Positions 44,311-55,140 of a DNA stretch of 64,000 nt are shown here, in pieces (within the stretch, counting starts at the first letter, position 1; each line of letters begins with the position of its first letter). Source of the DNA: Phyto melanocephala. Taxonomy: Eukaryota; Arthropoda; Insecta; Diptera; Rhinophoridae. The notes beneath the pieces were generated by a model. The model did not search any database. It was not told the origin of the DNA and worked only from the letters and a program-made list of their open reading frames with translations. The translations under genes and the position numbers were made by a program. Location of the stretch: positions 118,743,833 through 118,807,832 of the forward strand of contig OW799233.1 in the NCBI GenBank assembly GCA_941918925.1, given 5' to 3'.

Positions 44311-47300
44311 ATATTTCATTTTTAAAAATTAAAAATTTATTAACAAATTTTTATAAGAAAAAAATTGCTTAAAAATATTGTTAATTTTTATTAAGAGTTA
44401 ATTCATTTAAAAATTTTCACATAAATTTTTTTTTAAATAAGAACTCGTGTTTAAAGTAACAATAAGAAGTTTCAAAAATAAAGGTGTACAAATTATTAAA
44501 TTACAAATATCAAAAAATATTAACGTATTGCGGCTGTTATGAATTTGAGAACACATGAAACAGTTTCAAACTTTCGACAGTAAATATTATGTCACCAAGT
44601 TAATATAATGGCAGCCTTTAGTAGATAAGTTGCAGTAGTTGAAATGTTTAAAAAATAATGGGCAGTTTATTTTACTTGGACATAATACCAGCTCTTTAAT
44701 TTTCTACACTGCCTCCTCACCTCAAATGCGGTAATTTTTCTCATTTAAGTTACTACTTATTTAGCTCTTGTCACTTGTAATGATATCCGACGATGGTATA
44801 ATCTTACAAATTAAATGACATGTTAACCTAAAAAATATCTTTCTTCTTTAAACATTAGTCTAATTTTTAAGTTATCCGCATTGTCTTCTTTTTTTATCTG
44901 CAACTTAATGTGTCCTTTGTCTGTTTTTAAGTGCCTTTGTTGTATTCTTTTAAATTATGCGTTTGTTTGCACTCCCTATAAACCAAAAATTACCATTTTA
45001 AAAAAACTAGCATAATTTTCACTAAAAAAGAGAACAAAAAACAAAAAAAAATCTTTTTTCATACAAATGTCAGAGAAATAAAAAGTAGTTTAAGGCTTTT
45101 TCAAGTGTAATGAATTGTAGTGATTTATCACAGTTGAGTTTTAACAAAAATTAAAAAAAAAAAACAAAACTCAACAGTCAAAATAAAGGAAAAATCCTGT
45201 ATAAAAACATGCTGAAGAAACATTTTTTTGTTGTTGTTTAACTTGTGTCCCTACCCTACCCTACACGAAATATTCATGTTGTCTAGGCAATAGCGGTTTA
45301 AGCTTTGTGCTCTTGTTCAAAAATTAAAATTTTTTTTTCTATTTTCTAATCAATCTTTTCAAACAAACCTAATTAAAGTCTTATTTTCTAAAGCTTTTCA
45401 TAATTGTTTAAGTATTCTTGCTCTTGCACCTTGCACCTTGCACCTTTTTCTAAACGATGCTTTGGAATAATAATAAAAAAAATGCAGTCTGTCTCTGATT
45501 TCTTTGATAATTTTAAATAGATGTAAATTTGCTTTAATTGAATATAAGAATTAAGTTTTTTTTCCCCCATCTATAAGGTTGTTCAAAAGTGCATTCCAAA
45601 CAATTGCAAATATGTATAAAAAGTAAACGAATAGAGGTGGGAGGGATAAGAAATGATATGAGAGCACTTTATAGTTTAGTATTTAATATGACATTGAAAA
45701 GAGGTGGCCTACTAGAATGAGCAATGTCATGTCTATGTAGTTGTGTAAGAATGAAATTTAAAATTTTTGTTTAATATTAAATTTTTAAAGGCTTGTTGTA
45801 GAGTGTAGATTTTGTTGTTGTGTTTTTAGTGAAATTTTTTTCTATCTAGTTTCTCCTCTTTTTGTTATAGATATATATAACTTAATTGTTTGCATAAATA
45901 AAGTTGTTAAATTTCCAGCAGATTATGTTTATAAACTGAAACTTGTTAAACTGATAAATAGATTTTTAGTTGGTACAATATACAATAGATAGAATGGAAA
46001 AACAGTTTTTTTTTTGGTTTTAAAATTTTTAATAATAATTTTATAATATTTGTTGTTGAATTGAAAAGGATATGGAGTAATAAATTTATGAAAATTTTTC
46101 AAAAAACACAAAAATAAAATGATGGTACATATTCATTGACACAACGACTAAGTTTTTCTAGATGATAGATAGCTTAAGGTATGTTAATAGTTGTTAATTT
46201 ATTTTCCTACAAGGATTCAATACATTTTTCTAGCAATTCTTTAAGTAAAACAATTATTAAAATTTTAATTAAAAAAATTGTCTTACTAATTATTCACTGA
46301 GAACCCAAAATTGTTTCTAAATAATGAACCTCAAAATTTTTTAAATTTACTGACAAATTTCGTTGATTTAAGTCAATTTAGTAGACTTTTACAAGTTCTC
46401 CTTAATTTATTTAACTCTAGACAAGGCGCATTTTTTGATCAGGTAGTGGCAGTAGTACTTGTGGAGAACTTTTTTTATATTTTTATATATAAAGTTTGAA
46501 ATTTTAATTAATCAGTGAAAAGAGAGAGAGAGAGAGAGAGAAAAAGAATTTCAATTTCAGACGAATCCGGATTACCTGCTGAATAAATTTGCGTTGGTCT
46601 ATACGTAATGATAAATCATTACAAAAAATTTTAAAGCATAAATAACAAAAACTTTTAAGAAAATGCAAAAAATGTATAAAAAGTTCGCAATCGCAATACG
46701 ATTGTTTAATTTATAACACTTTCTTTTCAACAGTAGAGTACTTGATATTAAAACTTCAAATTTTATTCATTTTAAGTCCCGCAGCAATCACAAAAAAAAA
46801 AACGAAAGAAAAACAATACAATATTATACAAAACTCTTACCACTTGTGTCCACTTTTACCAAATGCATACATTTATTTTAATTTTTTTATTGTGTTTTTT
46901 GCAACTCTTTTATTTCTATGATCCCACAAATGTGTACACAATTATGTTTGATAATCATGCACAGAAATGTTGATACAGAAAAAAAAATAAAACTGAAGTA
47001 AAGGACTTATACAAAATAAAATAAAACAAAAAATAAAAAAATAATAAATTGATAATTTAAAAAGTAGAAATTTAAAGGAGTTAATTGATTTAAAAAAACT
47101 ATAGCATAATTTTAGGGATCTGTATTTGAAACGTATGGATTTTACAATAAATGTATGCACAATTACCTTTGTCTTTAATTTTAAGCTATGATATTAAAAA
47201 CAGCATATTGAGGTATTAAAATAGCTACAACATTGCTCTTTTTAGCAGGCGCAATATTATCGTATTTGAAACTTCATGTTTCTTTTGCTATATTCAAGCA

Positions 47301-47330
47301 TACACGATAATTGAGTCAATTAAATACTAT
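44311..47330. other. AT-rich non-coding DNA with short tandem repeats
   Basis: (CCCTA)3 at 45249-45263, three units of CACCTTG at about 45423-45446, and (GA)n at 46521-46540. No gene is recognised. Confidence 0.45.
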
Positions 47331-47446
47331 GGGCCATATTCATAAAAAATATTTTATGTTTTTTAAAGGCTTATTTGACAGATGTTGTAGAGAAATTTGT
47401 CAAATAAGCCTTCAATAAACCTTAAAAATTTTTTTGAATAAGGTCG
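47331..47446. mobile_element. Small foldback MITE, PIF/Harbinger-like
   Basis: GGGCCATATTCATAAAAAAT at the left pairs with the inverse of the right end (CGACCTTATTCAAAAAAATT). The inverted repeats continue inward to a shared AAGGCTTATTTGACA, leaving a loop of only about 12 bases, so the whole 116-bp element is one long hairpin. TAT flanks both ends (47328-47330 and 47447-47449), consistent with a 3-bp duplication. Confidence 0.75.
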
Positions 47447-48301
47447 TATATGTTTAATTTATATTAGCCTTGGGTTAGGTTAGATAGAACTTGCTGCTCA
47501 CTTGGGTTCATCACGTTGATCCCTTTGTAATATCTGTAAGAAATTAGGAGAAAAGAAAAATATAAAAGTAGAAAGAAAGATAGAAAGAGGAGAATTCGTT
47601 ATGTAGTTCTTGAACCGCATCGAAGGATGTTGTGATAGACGGTGATAATTTTCCAATTCTGGACTTGTTCGGGCAAAAAAACTTGAACTGCCTTGAACTG
47701 ACTATGTAGTCTAAAGGCACCAAAAATTATCCTTTGGACAAGTTATCGAAGCAGCAATGTCCTTCAGCTGCTTGCTTTAAAATTCCAGATGCCACTTGAT
47801 TCGCTAAGGATCCATTCTACTCCATGCTTAATTAGAATTTAAAACTTGTGTTAACAATAGTTAAAGAAATTAGTTTTAAAAAATTTATTTTCGATAACAA
47901 ATTGACTAAATTTTTAAACCACTGATAATCAATATAAATCAGTATAGAGTTTTCAATAAATATTTGATTTATTTATAAATTAATATATAATCAACAAATC
48001 AATTCTATTCTATTATTTTCTATTTTTATATCTTCTCATTTTTATATTTGTTACATTTTATTTTACTTCTGCAATAATGTTCCATTTTTAATTATTTTAG
48101 AAATATTTTTGTATTCTATTTATTTTCCTCTTTTGTTTTTATATATTCTAGAAATTTTTTTTAATTAATTAAACTAAATAAAACTTTTTTTTTTTAAATT
48201 AAAGAAAACATTGCAATATTACCTTTTACTTGAAGATGACATTGCAAATCCCAATTAAGGTTTTAAGAAAAATTTTAAACTGAGTTAATTTTATATTAAT
48301 A
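47447..48301. other. Non-coding DNA, part possibly LINE 3' UTR
   Basis: 'TTGGGTTAGGTTAGATAGAA' at 47468-47487 and the less AT-rich stretch to about 47825 resemble the GGTTAGGTTAG-type 3' ends of fly LINEs in antisense. There is no coding evidence. The rest is AT-rich. Confidence 0.3.
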
Positions 48302-49150
48302 CTAGAAAAGCCCGGCGCGCGTTGCTTCGACCCTTAATGAATACAAATGCATTCTGAATTTTAATTGAATATCAAGTGCAAAAAGCTAAAAATTATAACT
48401 TTTTTAATGGGCGTGGCGCTGCCCACTTTTCTAATCAAGATATTGTATAGTCATGACAACTCAATATATGTGCAAAGTTTCACAAAAATCGGTCCAGAGC
48501 AAGTACCTCAAAATTATAACTTTTTTTATGGGCGTGGCCCTGCCCACTTTTTTAATCACGAAATTACATAGTCATGACAGCTCAATATGTGTGTGCAAAG
48601 TTTTAGAAAAATCGATCTAGTGCAAGTAGCTAAAAATGATAACTTATTTCTTATGAGCGTGGCACTGCCCACTTTTCTAATCACGAAATTGTATAATCAT
48701 GAGAGCTCAATATGTGTGTGCAAAGTTTCAGAAAAATCGGTGAAGTTCAAGTAGCCGAAAATGATTACTTTTTTTTATGGGCGTGGCACTGCCCACTTTT
48801 CTAATTACGCAATTGTAAAGTCACAACAGCCCAATATGTGTGTAAGGTTTCAGAAAAATCGCTCAAGTGCAAGTTCCTGAAAATTATAATTTTTTTTTAT
48901 GGGCGTGGCACTGCCCACTTTTCTGATCACGCAATTGTAAAGTCATGACAGCTCAATATGTGTGCAAAGTTTCAGAAAAATCGGTCAAGTGCAAGTAGCT
49001 AAAAATGATAACTAATTTTTATGGGCGTGGCCCCGCCCACTTTTTGCTACCCATAAACACAACTTGCCAAAGTTTGAGTCCGATCGGTTTTACAGTTTCG
49101 GAGTCTATAGCTAACACACACACACAAAGTTTCACTTTTATATATATAGA
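48302..49150 (-). mobile_element. Non-autonomous Helitron, copy C
   Basis: It has the same termini as copies A and B: CTAG...GGCGCGCG at its left and TATATATATAGA at its right, flanked by A and T. Six ~120-bp units carry GGGCGTGGC cores (near 48408, 48527, 48652, 48777, 48899 and 49021). The GC-rich hairpin region differs by GTTGCTTCGACCC. A short (CA)n lies at 49114-49125. Confidence 0.8.
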
Positions 49151-49329
49151 TAAAATATTAATTTTTTTTTAAATTTAATTGAAACAAGCCCTGTTCCGAC
49201 CGGTCTAGTTACGCCCATGATCCCATTAAATATAAATAATTTTATTTCCTTTCACTGAAGTAAAATTTATTTAAAAAATTTGTCTTATTCATTAATTTAA
49301 ATAAATTTTGTTAGTTTCTTTAATAAGCT

Positions 49330-50060
49330 TGGTTGGTTGGTTATCGTGGTAGTTCGCTGCACGCCAACAGTCAAGTAGAGTCTGTATGACTCCGTTTTGA
49401 CAGGACCACATCACTCGTCAGCTTCTAGTGTTTCTCAGAATAAAATCCAAGAGTAAGGGTACTAGATCCACCCCGTGGCCCTGAGATATCTCAGTAGATA
49501 ATTCAGTCCAACTTCAGATATCGCAGAGAGGCCATCTAGTATATGTTCGCCCAGAAATCTGTGTCTCTTAGCCGCCAGTGCAAGACATTCGCAGAGAAAG
49601 TGGAAAACCGATTCCTCCTTCTCTCTATCCAGACAACTGCGACAATGGTCGTTCGATGGGAGTCCGAGCCGACTTGCATGTTTGCCTAACATCCAGTGAC
49701 CCGTCAATACCGCCAGCAACCTCGATATGTCCCTCCGACTCCGACTGGTAAGTTGCAATGTACGTCGTGCATTAAAAGAGGGCCACGTAAGCCGTGCCAC
49801 CTTACACGTGTTCAGCCCACGCCACCTGTTATCAGCCTTCCGGAGAAAGTGTCTGGAGATTCTGCTCTTAATAGTCCCCAACGGGATTGCAACTGCAATT
49901 GCATTAGAGATATCCAGAGCAGATTCTCCCCTGGCTAGCTCATCAGCACGCTCGTTGACGAAGCCTTCGCAGTTCCTTTCTACATTGGCCAACTAATTTA
50001 GACGTAATAATGTATGACCTGAGTGACAAGAGTGCCGCCTGACTGTCGACAAAATTCTTT
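49330..50060 (-). pseudogene. LINE 3' end: RNase H and zinc-binding C-terminus of ORF2
   Basis: On the minus strand, 'FVDSQAALLSLRSYI' (about 50000-50060, RNase H core with DSQ) is followed, after a frameshift and an apparent deletion, by 'GFVNERADELARGE' (the GNExADELAR motif). An open 176-residue stretch (49992-49462) ends in a C-x2-C-x10-H-x2-C zinc-binding motif (from 'CRSCLDREKEE') and 'RFLGEHILDG...YLRATGWI', then TAG. RNase H followed by a CCHC-type finger at the end of ORF2 is typical of I/LOA-type LINEs. The 3' UTR of about 130 bp ends in TAACCAACCAACC instead of poly(A). This segment is far more GC-rich than its surroundings, so it is a fairly young 5'-truncated insertion. Confidence 0.8.
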
Positions 50061-51738
50061 AATAAGCACTATTTATTGTTTTTATTATTAAAAGTTAAAT
50101 AATAATTTAAACATAAATGTTCAACAAATAAATGAATTAAGATTTCTTAATAATGTAAAAAAAGCTTATTTCACAATACGTTAATGAGAGAGATATATTT
50201 TAGAAAATACTGCCTTTTAAATATTTGAAACCAATAAGGGGATGTTAAGCTAATAACCGGGTTTGAAAATAACTTTAAGGATGTTGGGTTAGCAATGGTT
50301 TGCAAAGGTGTGATATTTTTTATTTTACTTTTTTTTTAAACTACTGGGTGGCGACTAAATAAACCACAAGATTTTTCGTAAAGCCATAGTTTTCACCTAA
50401 TAAATCATTACTTATTTTATATTTTTATTAATAAAAGTTTTAATTATTTTGATGTGTATTAAGGAACACTTTATTAATTTCACTTTTTAGGAGAAAATTA
50501 AATTTTGTTTAACACAAACTTTAAACTTAAATGTTTAAATTCCTTTAAACTCTGAAAGCACGAATCAAAATCAAATCATCTCAAATTTATTAGTTTTAAC
50601 AACTACAAATATGTTTGCTAAATAAAACATAAAAAAGTTTTGTTGTTAAACAAAAATATAAAATAACAAATTATGTTTTGAAATAGGGGTTTATTCCTTT
50701 TTCCAAATCTACGTACACATACATACATATTACAAACCAAAACGAAACTCAATGTTTTTTATAAATTACAAACATTTATCTTGCAAAGCAAAAGAACAAT
50801 TTTATTTTCTAATACGGAAAAAAAAAACAAAAAACTAAAGCTGTGATGCAGCTACTTATTTTTGTTTATGAAATTAAATGGAGTCTTCTTACTGGCCCCT
50901 GTAAAAGTGTTGTTTCAAGTTTTTCAAGGAGATGAAAGCATTAGTCGAGAACTAAGCAGAGACAACCTAATTTTTCTCACTTCTTATACAATGAAGTGTT
51001 ACTAATGTTTAACAATTAATTATTTTTATTAGCATTAATAGTTTCGTATAAATAAAATTAATGTAAATTTTTTTCTACACTACAATGGCAGTAAAAGCAC
51101 TAAATTGTAATTGTGTCCGTAAGCTTTTGCTTCTCTCCTTTCCATCAATCAATTTCTAAATTATTTTTAATAATTCAAAAATAATATAATATAATTCAAA
51201 TAATGGTAAACAATATTTTTATTAAAAGTGTGACAATTTATTATTTTGTTGGGGCTTTTTGTTTATTATAAATAAATAGTATTATTACGATAATAGAAGA
51301 GATAAAGTATGTATGTATAGACTTGTACAGTAACTATATTCAAAAAAAGGAATTTGAGCACATTTCTCATAATCTATATAGTTATATCTACGTTCTATGA
51401 AATATTTGAGAATTTTTGGTATGTAAAATATTTATTTCCATTTGTGCTTTTGACAATCAATTGTGACATTTTTGTAATAAACATATACATTTTATAAAAA
51501 GTTTTTGTCTGTTTTTTTTTAAATATTAAATTCTAATATTTATGACTTTGTTTGTTTATGTAAACTATAAAATTAAAATTTTTGACGAAAACATAAAGAC
51601 ATTCGAAGGAATTCGTTGCAAAAAAAAATTTTCAAACCCAACAATAAACAAATTTTATAAACAACAATTATAATCTTAAATATGAAAACTATTTTTAGAA
51701 TAATAACTTTGTGTAGGTACTGGAAAGATATTTTTGAT
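50061..51738. other. AT-rich non-coding DNA
   Basis: No gene or shared repeat is recognised. Confidence 0.45.
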
Positions 51739-51746
51739 GTATTAAC

Positions 51747-52502
51747 CAGGGACCGAAAATAACAGTTATTTTGAAATTTTAAAACAAAAAAGCATATAGA
51801 AGTAAATATCGGAAAACGGATTCAAGTATACCATATTGATCCTTATGCATTAGTTTATCATAAAATATGTTGCTTTCCAAAATTTTGGTTTTTTATTTTT
51901 TTGAGCAAAAATTAAAGTTACTTTTGCTTTTTATTTTTTTGAGCCAATATCAAGTATATTTTAAATATCAGAATTTAGTTTTACTATCATGAGAGCTTCC
52001 AAATTGTCTACAGACAAATTGTACCGCAACTCTCCCTAGATCCAGTTTGAGGGCTGAAAAGGATCTCTCTACAGTAACTTGTGTCGCAGGTAGAAAATGC
52101 ACAACAAAATCCAGTCTATGTAGCCAGGGAAGTACATATTTCTTACTGTTGTTTTAAAAACTTTTCAGCAATCATGTAGGATGATTTACTAAATACCTGA
52201 ACAACTTCGTAACTCAAGCAAACCAGCGCCCACCACTGATATAAAATACATAGTATACAAAAATGTATAAAATTTAAAAAAAAATGTGATCTTCATGGGG
52301 ATTTTTTATGCACATTAAAATAAATATTTGATATTAACTAAATTATTGTAACACGTACATTTCGTTAGAAAATAACTTTTATTTTTGCTCAAATAAATAA
52401 ATAAAAAAAATACCTTTAATTATTGCTCGAAAAAATAAAAATCAAAAAATAACTTTTATCATCTGATTTTTATGAAAAAAGGAATAATTGTTACGGTCCC
52501 TG
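51747..52502. mobile_element. hAT transposon, deleted, with perfect 8-bp target duplication
   Basis: The ends are CAGGGACCG at both sides in inverted orientation, flanked by GTATTAAC (51739-51746 and 52503-52510). Subterminal inverted copies of TTATTTTTTTGAGCAAAAAT lie on both sides. The minus strand of the core retains the end of a hAT transposase. CAG termini, 8-bp duplication and transposase type all agree. Confidence 0.92.
51975..52140 (-). pseudogene. hAT transposase C-terminal (hATC dimerisation) remnant
   Basis: The minus strand reads 'LPATQVTVERSFSALK' (about 52045-52095), the highly conserved start of the hATC domain (P-A-T-x-x-x-x-E-R-x-F-S). After a frameshift it continues 'DLRYNLSSDNLEAIMIVKLNF', split across frames. 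The domain normally mediates transposase dimerisation. The catalytic domain and the zinc finger are missing, so it is non-functional. Its place inside a hAT element with intact ends makes the call secure. Confidence 0.8.
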
Positions 52503-52648
52503 GTATTAACCCATTTTGATCCGGAATTAAATTTTTATTTATTTTTTTTTTAGTTAAAGTAGCTTTTAGGGTAACTAGGGATCTAGTCAAAAAAATTTCA
52601 TATCTTCCGTTTTCCCAGAAAATACTGTCTCATATACTAATGATTATT

Positions 52649-53030
52649 CCAAGGCATATTCATACAGTTATATGCAACGGCGAATTGATACAACAAAGCT
52701 ACTTTTTAGGGGGTATTTTCTGTCATAGCCAATTTGTATAACAGGGATGGAAAACTTATTGTTAAAAGTATAATTTAATAAATTTTTACTAAAAAAAAGT
52801 TATATATTTGTGAAACGCATTGTAGGTGATGCAAAAAAAAACAAATATAGATAAATTTTATACATTCATTATCGAAAAAGAACATTTGAGATAATTTCTC
52901 AATACTGAAACCAAAATCTCATTTTCCATCTCTGCTTCAATAAATAAAATCAAGGCAAATTCAACAAATTTTGATAAAATGCCTCCCCATCAGATGGGCT
53001 GATAGTTTCACCAGTATGAATTCGCCTTGG
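52649..53030 (-). mobile_element. MITE family D, copy 2, with perfect 6-bp target duplication
   Basis: The ends are CCAAGGCATATTCATAC (left) and the inverse of the right end, CCAAGGCGAATTCATAC, matching at 15 of 17. ATTATT flanks both sides (52643-52648 and 53031-53036). It is the inverted counterpart of 21599-21986 over its full length. There is no coding capacity. Confidence 0.88.
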
Positions 53031-53036
53031 ATTATT

Positions 53037-53808
53037 CTATACATCAGCTTTGTATGCTACTTAATCATTTAGAGATATTTGCTATTGCATTGAGTTACTT
53101 TATTTGTTTTAAATCGAGCGGTTTGTAAATGATTTAGTTTAATAGAAAATTATATTTAATCAAAATAATATTTAAACCAAAATTTTTTCGAAGTTTTGTA
53201 AACACAAAACACCGCATTGCATCCATTCTAAAGCTTAAATTTTTAGTACTCGAAAGCACAACACAATGTTTTGCTTGTCATTTCAGCAGTGAAAAAAGGA
53301 GATTTTTTTTTGTTGTAATTTTGCTTATATTTCTCTCTTACTTGCTGCTACCTTTTTCAGCAGAACTTAAGGATAAGGCATGATTAGTTGTTTTCAGTGT
53401 AAAAATAATATCTTATAGAAGCACTCTTAGAAGTAGGTAAGCACTAAGCAAGTGATTCCAAAAGTGCCTTTTGGTAAAAAAGTTTGTTGCTGGGTTGTTA
53501 TTTTTTTTTTAAATCGTGAAATAAAAAGAAATATCCAAAAGAAAAATCTTTAAACATTTTTTTCTTTATATTTTTGCTTATAAAATTGGTCTTCGGATTT
53601 ACATTACATTTTTCACACATATAATTTTTTGTTTTACATTCCAACTACAAAGTTTTCCTTTGTAATTTTTAATTACAACGAGTTTTTCCTCAGATATCGG
53701 AAATTTGCTGGTCGATATTCTTTATAGTCAACATTATCATTCGTAGTTTTTTCTTTCGTTCAAGAGATTCTAGTTTCTTTTTGACTCATCAGTTTCTCAA
53801 CTTTGTAT
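53037..53808. other. AT-rich non-coding DNA
   Basis: No gene or shared repeat is recognised. Confidence 0.4.
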
Positions 53809-53816
53809 ATTGCAAG

Positions 53817-54452
53817 TGGGGAGATCGAATATTCGACTTTTTTTCAAAAACCGGTTTTCGGATATTTTGAATAATTGCTACATAAAAATAACCAGTTTTC
53901 GGTTAAGCATTTAAAAAATAACCAGGTAACAGGTTTTATTCGAATAAGCAATAGCACAATGTACATTGTACATATACATGTAGTTAACAACTTAACATAT
54001 GTGAGACCACATCATTCAATTAAAATGATAATTAACAGTTTTGTCTTTTAGTTGCTTCTTTTAAAATAATCTTAAAAGAAAATGCAGTTTATATGTTTTG
54101 AAGCATGTATGTCTATTTTTTCTTTTGTTTTTATGGAACTTGACATTAAAAATGACCTTTCACTTAGCAGACTCATCGAATGTAAAGCATTAATAAATGT
54201 TTTTAAATTTCAGAGCTCTTACGACACTTATCTAAAAAAAAAAAGATCCTTCAAAATGTGTTCTTTTTTAGGGCATTTTGGTGTGTGTGTATATATATTT
54301 AATAATTCTGTTTAGTTCATAAAGTTTTATTCGTATCAAAAAAAAACGGTTTATTTGATATTCGAAATATGGGCTTTTCTAAATATTTGGCTTCGACAAA
54401 ACTAAAAGAAACTGATTAAAAGTAAACAAATAATAATCGATCAGTCTGCCTA
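53817..54452. mobile_element. hAT-type element, AACCGG family, copy 1
   Basis: The left end TGGGGAGATCGAATATTCGA aligns with TAGGGTGATCGATTATTCGA of the copy at 63014. The right end ATAATCGATCAGTCTGCCTA is its worn inverse. ATTGCAAG (53809-53816) and ATTGCAAT (54453-54460) flank it, a 7-of-8 target duplication. Internal AACCGGTT-like motifs occur near both ends. A 77-codon frame (54082-54315) is not recognised. Confidence 0.7.
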
Positions 54453-54501
54453 ATTGCAATTGAACAATTCAATTGAAAATGCCGAGTTTAAAGCAGTACA
54501 C

Positions 54502-55132
54502 CAGAGAACTGCAACGAGCACCCGTTTTTATGATTTATGAGACTCGCCTTAAAACGAGTTGCGGTGTAGTTAATACAGCCATTGCTTTTGTATGTACTCG
54601 CCAGGCTCTAAACATCCAAACATACAAACATTAACATTTATTATATTAGTAAGATAAGATAATAAATAAAATACTTAAAAAAGACATTACTATTTTGTTG
54701 TCCATAAAATAAATAACAAAACATGCACTAAATCATTTAAACGCCTAAAATCGTCTAACCTACGACAAATCATAAAATCTGGTAGCCACGTTTTCACTTA
54801 ATGTTGAATTTTAAATACACGAACATATACTAAATGAATATGCCGTGAATGTTGTTGTTACGAGCTGCTCGTAACACCTAAGTCATGTAAGTTAAATACA
54901 AAGAAGTTACCTAATATGAAAATAGAAAAAACACTAAACTTTGCTTTGAGTGGTTGTGATATTGAGATGTACAAGTAAAAAGTTATTGTGTAATATTTTC
55001 ATGCAAAAGCTCGCTTTGTATGAACATATCAACATATCAATAAAAGCGAGTGCTTAAAAGTATTCGAGACTAAAAATGATTTAGTGAACATCGAGTGCGC
55101 TCGCAAGTATTATGTATTGTTGCAGTTCTCTG
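54502..55132. mobile_element. hAT-type MITE with CAGAGAACTGCAAC ends
   Basis: CAGAGAACTGCAAC at the left matches the inverse of the right end perfectly over 14 bases. Subterminal inverted blocks (GAGACTCGCCTTAAAACGAG and its counterpart near 55050) extend the symmetry. CAGTACAC (54494-54501) and CAGTTCAC (55133-55140) are an 8-bp target duplication with one mismatch. No coding sequence remains. Confidence 0.8.
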
Positions 55133-55140
55133 CAGTTCAC

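Noticed and set aside
49696..49996. Two plus-strand frames
   Set aside because: They are antisense shadows of the LINE RNase H/zinc-finger segment.
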